Source of the DNA: Acidaminococcus hominis
Lineage (GTDB): Bacteria > Bacillota > Negativicutes > Acidaminococcales > Acidaminococcaceae
Assembly (NCBI RefSeq): GCF_021044795.1
Contig: NZ_JAJNOP010000001.1
DNA length: 64,000 nt
Direction: 5' to 3' (one strand)
Of this stretch, positions 7,178-15,463 are shown one piece after another. Both the position numbers and the translations under genes were made by a program. How positions within the stretch are numbered: position 1 is the stretch's first letter; every line of letters starts with the position of its first letter. The notes beneath the pieces are model-generated. The model was not told the DNA's origin, searched no databases, and saw only the letters and a list, made by a program, of their open reading frames with translations.

Positions 7178-8443
7178 TTAGGCGTGAAGAGCTTTTTCGT
7201 ATACCAGCTGGATGATTTTCATGGTCACTTCATAGGACTTTTCCAGGCTGGGTACGGGCAGGAATTCGTATTTGGAATGGAAGTTCAGACCGCCGGTAAA
7301 ATAGTTGGGGGTAAAGATGCCTTTGGTGGAAATATAGGCTCCGTCTGTACCGCCTCTCATGGCGATGGTCTTGGGGGTGATGCCCAGGTCTTCCATGGCT
7401 TGGTAAATAAAGTCAATGGCCTGTTTATTGTCGTCGGTCAGGGCATCTTTGATGTTGCCGTATACGTCTTCCAGGGACAGGGATACATGGGTTCGGGGTT
7501 CCATTTTCTTTAACTGTTCCACGGCGTCCCGGATCTGCTGTTTCTTGGCTTCGTATTTGGCCTTGTCGTGGTCCCGGATGTTGAGCAGCACCTCCGCCCG
7601 GGAAGCGTTGGACTGGATGGATTTTACCCAGATGTAGCCTTCTCTGCCTTCGGTGCATTCTGGGGTTTCTTTCCGGTCAAACAGGTTCACAAAGTCTACG
7701 GCCAACAGGGTGGGGTTCACCAGCCGGCCCTTGGCATTCATGGGGTGGGCGCTGATGCCCTGGATGTTTACCAGAGCGGTGCCGGCGTTAAAGGTTTCAT
7801 AGACCACTTCGCCTACGGCGCTGCTGTCGATGGTGTAGGCAAAGGCCACCGGGAACCGGCTGTAATCCATGGCTTTGGACCCTTTGAGCCCCACTTCTTC
7901 GTCGGGGACAAAGGCCACGTAGATGTCCCCATGGTAAATTTCCGGATGGGTGTACAGGGTATGGAGCATGGTCATGATGTTGGCAATGGCTGCCTTGTCA
8001 TCGGCGCCCAGTACGCTGGTGCCGTCGGTAAAGACAATGTCCTGGCCGATATAGTCCGCCAGTTCCGGATGTTCCGCTGCCTTCATGACAATATGTTTTT
8101 CCGGGTTCAGGTTCACATCTCCGCCAGGATAGGCTTTCACCACCTGGGGATGGACAATGGGGCTCAGGTTTACGTCCGCCGTATCCAGGTGGGCGCAGAA
8201 ACCGATGGCCGGTACGGTACCCGTAAAGTCCTTGGGCAGGTTGGCCGGCAGATAGCCGGTGAGTACGCATTGTTCGCTGAGCCGCAGATCTTCCAGATCC
8301 ATCAGTTCCAGTTCCACCTCCAGCTGCTTGGCAATGTGCCATTGGGTGGGAGAACTGGGAACCCCGCCGCCGGCCCGGCTTTGGGAGGGAATATTTACAT
8401 AACGCAGGAAACGTTCCAGTAATTCGTCAGAAATTTGAGTCAT
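7178..8443 (-). CDS. pepT: peptidase T (tripeptide aminopeptidase)
   Basis: Cytosolic M20 zinc aminopeptidase that trims the N-terminal residue from tripeptides. Metal-site segments are all present: His85 and Asp87 in CAHLDTAD, the bridging Asp in LGADDKAA, the catalytic Glu pair in PDEEVG, a further Asp in YTIDSSA and His in NFHSKYE. The dimerisation insert lies between. The 421-aa length is about normal. Start at 8443 is chosen because AAAGGAGG lies 7 bases upstream; a longer reading to 8488 has no such site. A -10 TATAAT lies at 8477-8482. Single-gene unit. Confidence 0.93.
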   Translation of the reverse strand: MTQISDELLERFLRYVNIPSQSRAGGGVPSSPTQWHIAKQLEVELELMDLEDLRLSEQCVLTGYLPANLPKDFTGTVPAIGFCAHLDTADVNLSPIVHPQVVKAYPGGDVNLNPEKHIVMKAAEHPELADYIGQDIVFTDGTSVLGADDKAAIANIMTMLHTLYTHPEIYHGDIYVAFVPDEEVGLKGSKAMDYSRFPVAFAYTIDSSAVGEVVYETFNAGTALVNIQGISAHPMNAKGRLVNPTLLAVDFVNLFDRKETPECTEGREGYIWVKSIQSNASRAEVLLNIRDHDKAKYEAKKQQIRDAVEQLKKMEPRTHVSLSLEDVYGNIKDALTDDNKQAIDFIYQAMEDLGITPKTIAMRGGTDGAYISTKGIFTPNYFTGGLNFHSKYEFLPVPSLEKSYEVTMKIIQLVYEKALHA

Positions 8444-8594
8444 AACAAAACCTCCTTTGGAATCATTCTTCTTAGTATTATAACACAAAAGCCCTGTTGC
8501 CCCGGTATTTTACTGGAAAAATGTTTCTTTTTGTAAGGGTTAAGCAGAATGGAAAAAGCGTTTTGAATAAGGGGAATTTTTTTCTAAAAGTCCA

Positions 8595-8623
8595 TTGAAA
8601 AAAATACGAAAATCCTGTAAAGT
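8595..8623 (+). promoter_or_regulatory. promoter of the DUF4143-type ATPase gene
   Basis: TTGAAA (8595-8600), 17-bp spacer, TAAAGT (8618-8623). Confidence 0.55.
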
Positions 8624-8703
8624 GTTAGGGTACCCATTTTACGGACGGAGTGTTCCCTTTTTACCGAAGGGACGTCCCGGAAGAGAGAAAAGAGAGGCAA
8701 AAA

Positions 8704-10029
8704 ATGCTGCAACGGAAAATCGAAAAGTTTCTGCAGACCTGGAAGCAGGTACCCAATCACAACCCCTTGGTGATCAAGGGCTGCCGCCATTGCGGCAAAA
8801 CCACGGCCATGAAGGAATTCGCCAAAAAGGAATACGACCATGTGGTTTATTTGAATTTCCAGGATAAGCCGGATTATGCGGCAATTTTTGAAGACTCCCA
8901 GGATGTGAATTACCTGGTAATGCTGATTACGGCTCTGGCCGGTCCGGATACGGTGTTCGAACCCCATAAGACGGTGCTGCTGTTAGATGAAATCCAGGAA
9001 TGCCCTAAGGCCCATGCGGCCCTGAAGGCCTTTAAGCTGGACGGCCGGTACGATGTGATTGCCGCAGGCTCCCTTTTGGGGGTCAAGGGTTACGGCAATG
9101 GTTCTGCCATGATTCCCGTGGGCTACGAAACGGTGGTCAACATGGTTCCCCTGGACTTTGAGGAATTTCTCTGGGTGAACGGCATTACGTCCCCGGTGCT
9201 GGACCTGCTGCGCAAAAGCCTGGCAGAAGAAACCCAGGTGCCGGAAGCCCTGCATCTGCGGCTTAACGAATTGCTGAAGCTGTACGTGCTGGTAGGCGGT
9301 ATGCCCGGGGTGGTAGCCGACTATGTGGAACACAAGGATCTGAACCGGGTGTACCAGCTCCAGCGGGAAATTCTCCAGGATTATGAAGAAAACCTGTTTG
9401 TGAAGGTGAACAAACGGGCCCAGGCCAAGCTGCGGGAATGCCTGGAAGTGGTCCCCCAGCAGCTGAGCAAGGAAAACAAGAAGTACCAGTACGCCCAGCT
9501 GAAGCGGGGGTCCAAGGCTTCCCAGTTTGAGGGAACCCTCCAGTGGCTGGAAGAAGCCGGTCTGGTAACCCGCTGCTATAACCTGACGGAACCGGGCCTG
9601 CCCCTGGAACGCCATGCCATTGACTCCATTTTCAAAGTGTACCTGAAAGATGTGGGGTTGTTTGCTGCCATGCTGGAAGGGGAAGAACGAGCCGCCCTTC
9701 TGGAAGGTAATCTGAACGGCTGCCAAGGGGCCATTTACGAAAGCCTGGCGGCGGACCTTTTGGCCAAAAGCGGCCGGAAACTGTACTACTACCACAAGAA
9801 CTCCGGGTTGGAAGTGGACTTTGTCATCCGCTGCCAGTCCCAGAGTACCCTGGTGAAAGCAACGCCGTCCACGGGCAATACCAAGAGCTTGAAAACCATT
9901 CTCCAGCAGCCGGAAACCTACCATGTGGAACAGGCCATCCAGCTGGGGTTGGGCAATGTAAACCGGCAAACCCGGAGCGGTATTTTGGAACTGCCCATGT
10001 ATATGGGCTTTTTGCTGAGCCAGTATTAA
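8704..10029 (+). CDS. AAA_14/DUF4143-type ATP-binding protein (441 aa)
   Basis: P-loop ATPase of the large AAA_14-DUF4143 group common in anaerobes. Walker A is GCRHCGKTT near residue 25 and Walker B LLLLDEIQECP near residue 84, followed by a sensor-like AAGSLLG. The C-terminal DUF4143 half ends in a nuclease-like GLEVDFVIR strand. The role of the family is not settled; no toxin or partner gene sits beside it. ATG 8704 preferred (AGAGAGG upstream) over a GTG at 8650. The next gene begins 39 bases later, so cotranscription with the gamma-glutamyltransferase is likely. Confidence 0.85.
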   Translation: MLQRKIEKFLQTWKQVPNHNPLVIKGCRHCGKTTAMKEFAKKEYDHVVYLNFQDKPDYAAIFEDSQDVNYLVMLITALAGPDTVFEPHKTVLLLDEIQECPKAHAALKAFKLDGRYDVIAAGSLLGVKGYGNGSAMIPVGYETVVNMVPLDFEEFLWVNGITSPVLDLLRKSLAEETQVPEALHLRLNELLKLYVLVGGMPGVVADYVEHKDLNRVYQLQREILQDYEENLFVKVNKRAQAKLRECLEVVPQQLSKENKKYQYAQLKRGSKASQFEGTLQWLEEAGLVTRCYNLTEPGLPLERHAIDSIFKVYLKDVGLFAAMLEGEERAALLEGNLNGCQGAIYESLAADLLAKSGRKLYYYHKNSGLEVDFVIRCQSQSTLVKATPSTGNTKSLKTILQQPETYHVEQAIQLGLGNVNRQTRSGILELPMYMGFLLSQY

Positions 10030-10068
10030 GGACGGCGGAAGCTGCCCTCTAGAAGAAGGGGTGAAACT

Positions 10069-11685
10069 ATGGGTTTGGAATTTAATCTATCTGCGTATCC
10101 GTATCCTTCCCGCCGGCGGGTGATTTTTGCCCGGCATGGTATGGTCTGCACCGGTCAGCCGCTGGCTGCCCAAGCAGGCCTGCGTATGCTCCAGGCGGGG
10201 GGCAATGCTGTGGATGCGGCCATTGCCACGGCTATCTGCCTGACCGTGGTGGAGCCTACCAGCAATGGCCTGGGCAGTGATGCCTTTGCCATTGTGTGGA
10301 TGAAGGATAAGATGTATGGGTTGAACGGCAGCGGTCACGCACCGGCTTCCTTGAACCGGGAAAAATTGGCCAAGCTGGGCATTACGGAAAAAATGCCCAT
10401 CCGGGGTTGGATTCCGGTTACGGTGCCGGGAGCACCGTCCGCCTGGTCCGTACTGCACAAGCGCTTTGGCCGTCTGCCTTTTGCCAAATTGTTTGAACCG
10501 GCTATAGAGTACGCTTCCCAGGGCTATCCCCTGTCCCCGATTATTGGGCAGCTGTGGAAGGAAGGGGAGCAGGTTTTCCTGCCCTTTAAGGACGACCCTG
10601 CTTTTCAGGGCTGGTTCCAGACCTTCTACAAGGGCGGCCGGGTGCCGGAAGTGGGTGAACTGGTTACCCTGCCGGATCACGCCAAAAGCTTAAAAATCCT
10701 GGCGGACAGCCATTGCGAAGCCTTTTACCGGGGCGAGCTGGCAGAAGCCATGGACCGCTTCAGCCGGGAAACCGGCGGCTATCTCCGGAAGGAAGACCTG
10801 GCGGGCTATGAAGCCCAGTGGGTGGAACCCATCCAGGTGAACTACCGGGGCTACAATGTGTGGGAGATTCCCCCCAATGGCCACGGTATTACGGCTCTGA
10901 TGGCCCTCAATATTATGAAGGGCTTTGACCTGCCGGAACGGGAAACCGTGGACAGCTACCATAAACAAATCGAAGCCATGAAACTGGCCTACTCCGATGC
11001 CCAGGAATTCGTAGCCGACCCCCGCTATATGCGGACTAAGGTGGAAGACCTGCTGAGCGAGGACTATGCGGCAGCGCGCCGGGCCCTGATTGGGGAAAAG
11101 GCTTTGCAGCCCCAGCACGGGGATCCCTTCAGCGGCGGCACGGTATACCTGTGTACGGCGGACGGGGAAGGAAACATGGTTTCCTACATCCAAAGCAATT
11201 TCCGGGGGTTTGGCTCCGGGATTGTGATTCCGGGCTATGGCCTGGCCCTGAACGACCGGGGCCTGAACTTCTCCCTGGATCCTTCCAAGGACAATTGCCT
11301 GGCCCCCAACAAGAAGCCCTATCATACCATTATCCCAGGCTTTTTGACCAAGGACGGCAAGGCCGTGGGGCCCTTTGGGGTCATGGGCGGTTTTATGCAG
11401 CCCCAGGGCCATCTCCAGGTGATGCTCAATACCTTGGACTTCCACCTGAATCCCCAGGCTGCCCTGGATGCACCCCGGTGGCAGTGGATTCGGGACAAAA
11501 AGGTAGAAATTGAAGACGGGGCAAGCCCGGAAATCATTGCAGGCCTGCGGGAACGGGGCCATGAAATTACCGTAAAAAGTGAAAAAAGCGCCTTCGGACG
11601 GGGCCAGATTATCTGGCGCCGGGAAGACGGCGTCCTGGTGGGAGCTACGGAACCCCGGACGGACGGAACGGTGGCTGCCTGGTAA
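10069..11685 (+). CDS. ggt: gamma-glutamyltransferase family hydrolase, without signal peptide
   Basis: N-terminal-nucleophile hydrolase acting on gamma-glutamyl compounds such as glutathione. The proenzyme is cut before the catalytic Thr, here probably Thr358 in FSGGTVYLCTADGEGN. Other family segments: AGGNAVDAAIATA near residue 45, IQSNFRGFGSG and GVMGGFMQPQGH. The 538-aa length fits the YwrD-like branch. There is no secretion signal, so it should act in the cytosol, unlike classical GGT. ATG 10069 follows GAAGAAGGGG. It lies downstream of the ATPase gene and ends at a terminator. Confidence 0.87.
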   Translation: MGLEFNLSAYPYPSRRRVIFARHGMVCTGQPLAAQAGLRMLQAGGNAVDAAIATAICLTVVEPTSNGLGSDAFAIVWMKDKMYGLNGSGHAPASLNREKLAKLGITEKMPIRGWIPVTVPGAPSAWSVLHKRFGRLPFAKLFEPAIEYASQGYPLSPIIGQLWKEGEQVFLPFKDDPAFQGWFQTFYKGGRVPEVGELVTLPDHAKSLKILADSHCEAFYRGELAEAMDRFSRETGGYLRKEDLAGYEAQWVEPIQVNYRGYNVWEIPPNGHGITALMALNIMKGFDLPERETVDSYHKQIEAMKLAYSDAQEFVADPRYMRTKVEDLLSEDYAAARRALIGEKALQPQHGDPFSGGTVYLCTADGEGNMVSYIQSNFRGFGSGIVIPGYGLALNDRGLNFSLDPSKDNCLAPNKKPYHTIIPGFLTKDGKAVGPFGVMGGFMQPQGHLQVMLNTLDFHLNPQAALDAPRWQWIRDKKVEIEDGASPEIIAGLRERGHEITVKSEKSAFGRGQIIWRREDGVLVGATEPRTDGTVAAW

Positions 11686-11700
11686 GGCGCCCCAATATAG

Positions 11701-11742
11701 GAAGCGTTTCTCTGCCTTAGGGCCGGGGGCGCTTCTTTTTTT
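11701..11742 (+). terminator. terminator after gamma-glutamyltransferase
   Basis: GAAGCG (11701-11706) pairs with CGCTTC (11730-11735), inner G/C pairing possible, then T7. Confidence 0.75.
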
Positions 11743-11983
11743 GCGGCCGCAGGCTGCAGGAAGTTAGTTTATAAAAACTGGTTAAGAAAATCTGCTATTC
11801 CTTTAACTTATCCCTACCTATAGCCAACCAGGGAAATACCCCTGCAATAGAAAAGTCCTTATAAAAATAGCAAGAAAATGGAAGAAGAATAAGCAATATT
11901 CATAGTTACAGCGTTTTAAAATTTTATAAAACAATAGAACATACGGATAGGCATGAAAATGCGTTGAATTTTGCCTAAAAATG
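11743..11983. other. AT-rich intergenic stretch
   Basis: About 240 bases, markedly AT-rich against the surrounding genes, with no credible reading frame on either strand and no strong inverted repeat. It may act as upstream DNA for the promoter at 11984. Confidence 0.5.
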
Positions 11984-12013
11984 TTGCATTATCAAGTTAG
12001 TTCGTACTATAAT
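11984..12013 (+). promoter_or_regulatory. promoter of the PacL-like/P-type ATPase operon
   Basis: TTGCAT (11984-11989), 18-bp spacer, TATAAT (12008-12013). Confidence 0.7.
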
Positions 12014-12039
12014 GAGGAAAGTCAAATTGGACTATAACC

Positions 12040-12145
12040 TCCCCGGATGATACTGGAGTGTGGTGCAGACGCAATTACAATGCGGCTTTTGGGCGGGAAT
12101 TAGGACGCCCCCCAAAGGATTGCGGCTGCAGCGGACTCATGTGAA
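12040..12145 (+). promoter_or_regulatory. structured 5' leader RNA upstream of a metal-transport operon, candidate regulatory element
   Basis: Nested pairing can be drawn: GAGT (12056-12059) with ACTC (12135-12138); GCAG (12065-12068) with CTGC (12126-12129); CGCA (12070-12073) with TGCG (12081-12084); and a long hairpin from CTTTTGGG (12086-12093) to CCCAAAGG (12111-12118) whose inner part can also pair GGGCG/CGCCC. The motif GCGG recurs next to three helices (12082, 12122, 12131). It does not fit my recollection of the yybP-ykoY, NiCo or M-box consensus, so no class is assigned. It precedes a metal ATPase operon, which makes metal sensing plausible. Confidence 0.45.
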
Positions 12146-12195
12146 ACGTTCTCCTAATGGGCCAAATGCTCCGGGCAATTTACGGAAAGGTGGCA

Positions 12196-12495
12196 ATGGA
12201 TATGGAAAGAGAAGATTGGGTAAAAACGGGATTGGTAGCTGGAGGGGCTGTACTGGGTCTTTTGGGTGAAAAGCTGGTAAAATCCAAGCTGATGAAAAAA
12301 GCCCTGGTCAAGAGCACGGCCGCTGCCCTGCGGGTGCAAAAATGCGCTTCTGAAAGCACTGCCTGCCTGCAGGCACAAGCCGATGACATTGTAGCGGCTG
12401 CCAAGGAAGAAAACAAGAAAATTGAAGAAGCAGAAGCTGCTGCAGAAGCTGCTGAAGCTGCCCAAACGCCGGTTATCGAAGACGCTGCGAAATAA
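12196..12495 (+). CDS. small PacL/DUF1490-like (DUF6110-type) membrane-anchored protein (99 aa)
   Basis: One N-terminal hydrophobic segment (TGLVAGGAVLGLLGEKLV, about residues 9-26), a basic stretch, two cysteines 8 residues apart (KCASESTACL), then a charged Glu/Ala-rich helix (IEEAEAAAEAAEAA). This order matches mycobacterial DUF1490/PacL proteins, small scaffolds that keep P-type metal ATPases in membrane patches, and here too an ATPase gene follows directly (38 bases). The name DUF6110 is from memory. The start at 12196 follows AAAGGTGG; ATG 12202 is possible. The C-terminal His/Asp metal motif of PacL1 is absent; Cys may replace it (inference). Confidence 0.65.
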   Translation: MDMEREDWVKTGLVAGGAVLGLLGEKLVKSKLMKKALVKSTAAALRVQKCASESTACLQAQADDIVAAAKEENKKIEEAEAAAEAAEAAQTPVIEDAAK

Positions 12496-12533
12496 GCCCC
12501 GTTCCCTAGGGTCAAAACAAGGGAGCGAGAGCC

Positions 12534-14648
12534 ATGAAATTTCAAATTCAAAATGAGGTTCCAGGCCGCCTGCGGGTGCGCTGCCTGGCCCAGGAGGGGC
12601 GGAAAGTCCGCTCTTTTGACCTGGAGCAGGGAGCTGCCATTTTAGGGGGCTTGGAACGGGTTGCCGGCGTCCGCAAGGTGAAGCTGTATTCCAGCGCCGC
12701 CGGCATTGCCGTCTTTTATGAACAGGATTTGGCAGGCGATAACCGCCAGGGGATTATTACCGCCCTGGCCCGGCTGAACATGAACGATCCGGAACTGCGG
12801 AAGGCCACCAAGGAGAAGGCGGGCTCCCTGCAGCTGAACCGGCAATACCGGAACCGGCTGATTGGGCTGGTAACCCGGCATTTTGCCTGCAAGTTCTTCC
12901 TGCCCCTGCCGCTTCGGATGATTCGCTCCTGGTACCATACCTTGGGCTTTATCCGCCTGGGGCTCCGGTCCCTGCGTCAGGGCCGGCTGGATGTGCCGGT
13001 GCTGGATGCGACGGCCATTACGGCAGCCATGCTGCAGAACGACCTGTCCACGGCGGGCAGCGTTATGCTGCTGCTCCATATTGGGGAACTGCTGGAAGAA
13101 TGGTCCTACCGGAAGTCCGTCCACGACCTGGCCGAGAATATGTCCCTGCACATTGACACGGTCTGGAAAGTGGTGGAAGGTACGGAAGTGGAAGTACCCC
13201 TGGCCGAAATTGCGGACGGGGATCTGGTCAGCGTAAAGATGGGCTCCACCATTCCTCTGGATGGGGAAGTGACGGCTGGGGAAGCCTTGGTCAACCAGGC
13301 TTCCATGACCGGGGAATCCCTGCCGGTGGAAAAGAAGCCGGGGCTTACGGTGTACGCCGGAACGGTGGTGGAAGATGGGGAAATTACCGTGAAGGTCAAG
13401 GGCGGCGCTGGTGCCACCCGCTACGACCGGATCGTGGAAATGATCCAGGCTTCCGAAAGCTTCAAATCCAACCTGGAAAGCAAGGCCGCCCATTTGGCGG
13501 ACAAGCTGGTGCCCTGGTGCTTGGGCGGTACCGTCCTGACCTACCTGCTGACCCGGAACGTTATGCGGGCCATGTCCATCCTGATGGTGGACTTCTCCTG
13601 TGCACTGAAGCTGTCCATGCCTCTTTCGGTGCTGTCCGCCATGCGGGAATGCAGCACCCATAAGATTACCGTCAAGGGCGGCAAGTTCCTGGAAGCGGTA
13701 GCGGAAGCGGATACCATTGTCTTTGACAAGACTGGTACCCTGACCCTGGCCAAACCCAAGGTGGCCGATGTCTTGTGCTTCAGCGGGTACGACCGGAGCA
13801 CGGTGCTGCGGTATGCTGCCTGCCTGGAGGAGCATTTCCCCCATTCGGTGGCCAACGCCATTGTGCGCCAGGCTGCGGAAGAGGGCCTGACCCACGAGGA
13901 AATGCACAGCAAGGTGGAATATATTGTGGCCCACGGGATTGCTTCCCAGGTGGAAGGGAAACGGATTGTTATCGGTTCCGGCCACTTTATTTTTGACGAT
14001 GAGCACTGCGTTATCCCGGAAGGGGAAGAAGCCATCTACGAAAGCCGGCCGGAAGAATATTCCCATATCTATATGGCCCTAAACGGCAAGTTGATGGCCA
14101 TTATCTGCATTCAGGATCCTCTGCGGCCGGAAGCACCCCAGGTGCTGCGGAATCTGCGGCAGGCGGGCTTTAAACGCCTGGTCATGATGACTGGGGACAG
14201 CGAGCGGACGGCAGCGGCGGTAGCGGCCAAAATCGGGGTGGACCAGTTCTACGCCGAAGTGCTGCCGGAAGATAAGGCACGATTTGTAGAAGAAGCCAAG
14301 GCCCAAGGCCATACGGTGGTGATGGTAGGGGACGGTATCAACGATTCCCCGGCCCTGTCGGCGGCAGACGCCGGCGTTGCCATTGCCGAAGGAGCGGATA
14401 TTGCCCGGGAGATTGCGGACATTACCATTTCTGCCCACGACCTGCAGCAGCTGGTGGTGCTGAAGCAGCTGAGCACCCTATTGATGCGCCGGGTAAACTT
14501 CAACTATGACTTTGTGGTATCCTTTAACGCCGGGCTCATTGGTTTGGGCGTATTAGGCATTCTGCCTCCGGCTACCACGGCTTTGCTGCACAATGGGTCC
14601 ACCATTGCCATCAGTCTGCACAGCATGACGGATCTGATGGAAGCCTAA
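12534..14648 (+). CDS. P1B-type metal-transporting ATPase, CtpC-like
   Basis: 704-aa heavy-metal export pump of the inner membrane. An N-terminal ferredoxin-like domain (VPGRLRVR) lacks the CxxC of copper pumps. Then come membrane helices, the actuator loop MTGESLP, the in-membrane metal motif FSCALKLSMP (Ser-Cys-Ala in place of Cys-Pro-Cys), phospho-Asp398 in DKTGTLT, a modified His motif EEHFPHSVANA, and MMTGDSERT and GDGINDSPAL. The Ser-Cys motif and missing CxxC point away from Cu and toward Mn/Zn-type CtpC relatives (inference). Cotranscribed with the PacL-like protein. Confidence 0.88.
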   Translation: MKFQIQNEVPGRLRVRCLAQEGRKVRSFDLEQGAAILGGLERVAGVRKVKLYSSAAGIAVFYEQDLAGDNRQGIITALARLNMNDPELRKATKEKAGSLQLNRQYRNRLIGLVTRHFACKFFLPLPLRMIRSWYHTLGFIRLGLRSLRQGRLDVPVLDATAITAAMLQNDLSTAGSVMLLLHIGELLEEWSYRKSVHDLAENMSLHIDTVWKVVEGTEVEVPLAEIADGDLVSVKMGSTIPLDGEVTAGEALVNQASMTGESLPVEKKPGLTVYAGTVVEDGEITVKVKGGAGATRYDRIVEMIQASESFKSNLESKAAHLADKLVPWCLGGTVLTYLLTRNVMRAMSILMVDFSCALKLSMPLSVLSAMRECSTHKITVKGGKFLEAVAEADTIVFDKTGTLTLAKPKVADVLCFSGYDRSTVLRYAACLEEHFPHSVANAIVRQAAEEGLTHEEMHSKVEYIVAHGIASQVEGKRIVIGSGHFIFDDEHCVIPEGEEAIYESRPEEYSHIYMALNGKLMAIICIQDPLRPEAPQVLRNLRQAGFKRLVMMTGDSERTAAAVAAKIGVDQFYAEVLPEDKARFVEEAKAQGHTVVMVGDGINDSPALSAADAGVAIAEGADIAREIADITISAHDLQQLVVLKQLSTLLMRRVNFNYDFVVSFNAGLIGLGVLGILPPATTALLHNGSTIAISLHSMTDLMEA

Positions 14649-14676
14649 CTTAAAAGAATGAACTGATAAGTATATA

Positions 14677-14713
14677 GAAAAAAAGGAAGTTCCTTTAGGA
14701 ACTTCCTTTTTTT
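14677..14713. terminator. bidirectional terminator between the ATPase and TetR genes
   Basis: GGAAGTTCC (14685-14693) pairs with GGAACTTCC (14698-14706), A7 on the left and T7 on the right. The stop codon of the leftward TetR gene (14695-14697) lies in the loop, so the end of that gene is part of the hairpin. Confidence 0.88.
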
Positions 14714-15312
14714 ACTGTTCGCAATGCAAAATGTACCAAATCCTCCAGCAGCTGCTCCGGCGATTTTCCTTCCGGATTAAAGGGAAGGGTATGCTCCTTC
14801 AGCAGGAACAGCAGTTCGGTAATGGCTTCCAGCAGGAAAGCCGCATAGGCATAATCCCGTGCTTCCTGGGGCGGCTGGATTTGGCCGGCCTCCTGGGCCT
14901 GGTGCAGCAGGCTCTGCAGGTAGCTGCTGATGGCTTTGAGATGATCCCATAGTTGATTATCCAGTACGCCGGAGGGATTGATCAATTCCCGGTACAGGAT
15001 ATTTACGTGCTTCTGGGGTTCCAGCTGGCTGCGGAGAATTTCCTGAAGGTAGCGGGTGAGCCGCTCCAAGGGCGTTCCCCCTGCTGCTTCCACTTCCTCC
15101 TGGAGCCGGGAAAGTTCCTGGCATTCTTCTTTGACAACGGCCTGGTACAGGGCGGCCTTGCCGCCAAAGTAGTAGGAAATCAGGGCGCTGTTGCAGCCGG
15201 CGGCCTGGGCAATGGCGAGGATGGATACATTCCGGTATTCTTTGGCGTCAAACAGGGCAGCGCCGCTGCGAAGCAGGCGTGCCTTGGTGCGCTCCGGGTT
15301 GCGTTTGATCAT
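14695..15312 (-). CDS. TetR/AcrR family transcriptional regulator
   Basis: 205 aa. The N-terminal helix-turn-helix covers about residues 10-55: TKARLLRSGAALF, ILAIAQAAGCNSALISYYFGG, KAALYQAVV, the classic TetR pattern. The rest is a helical ligand-binding and dimer domain similar to CerR-type (DUF1956-like) regulators. It converges on the metal ATPase operon and is divergent from rmuC; its target cannot be told from sequence, and no palindrome is clear in the 150-base gap to rmuC. The last codons overlap the shared terminator. Confidence 0.85.
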   Translation of the reverse strand: MIKRNPERTKARLLRSGAALFDAKEYRNVSILAIAQAAGCNSALISYYFGGKAALYQAVVKEECQELSRLQEEVEAAGGTPLERLTRYLQEILRSQLEPQKHVNILYRELINPSGVLDNQLWDHLKAISSYLQSLLHQAQEAGQIQPPQEARDYAYAAFLLEAITELLFLLKEHTLPFNPEGKSPEQLLEDLVHFALRTVKKGSS

Positions 15313-15368
15313 GGCGGGTCTTCCTTTCCCAGTGCTGGCTAAATTGCTGACGGTTCGCTTTATCCCTT

Positions 15369-15397
15369 ATTATAGCCCCTCCCCGTGCGGAAGACAA
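15369..15397 (-). promoter_or_regulatory. promoter of the TetR gene
   Basis: Minus strand TTGTCT (15392-15397), 17-bp spacer, TATAAT (15369-15374). Confidence 0.6.
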
Positions 15398-15463
15398 TCC
15401 AGCCGGAAGTGGGAAGAACACGGGTTTTTCTGTTATAATGGACGGGCAGAACAAAAGGAAAGG

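Noticed and set aside
12040..12145. Naming the ATPase leader a yybP-ykoY, NiCo or M-box riboswitch
   Set aside because: Context suggests metal sensing, but the conserved bases of these classes as I know them are not there. Reported only as an unassigned structured leader.
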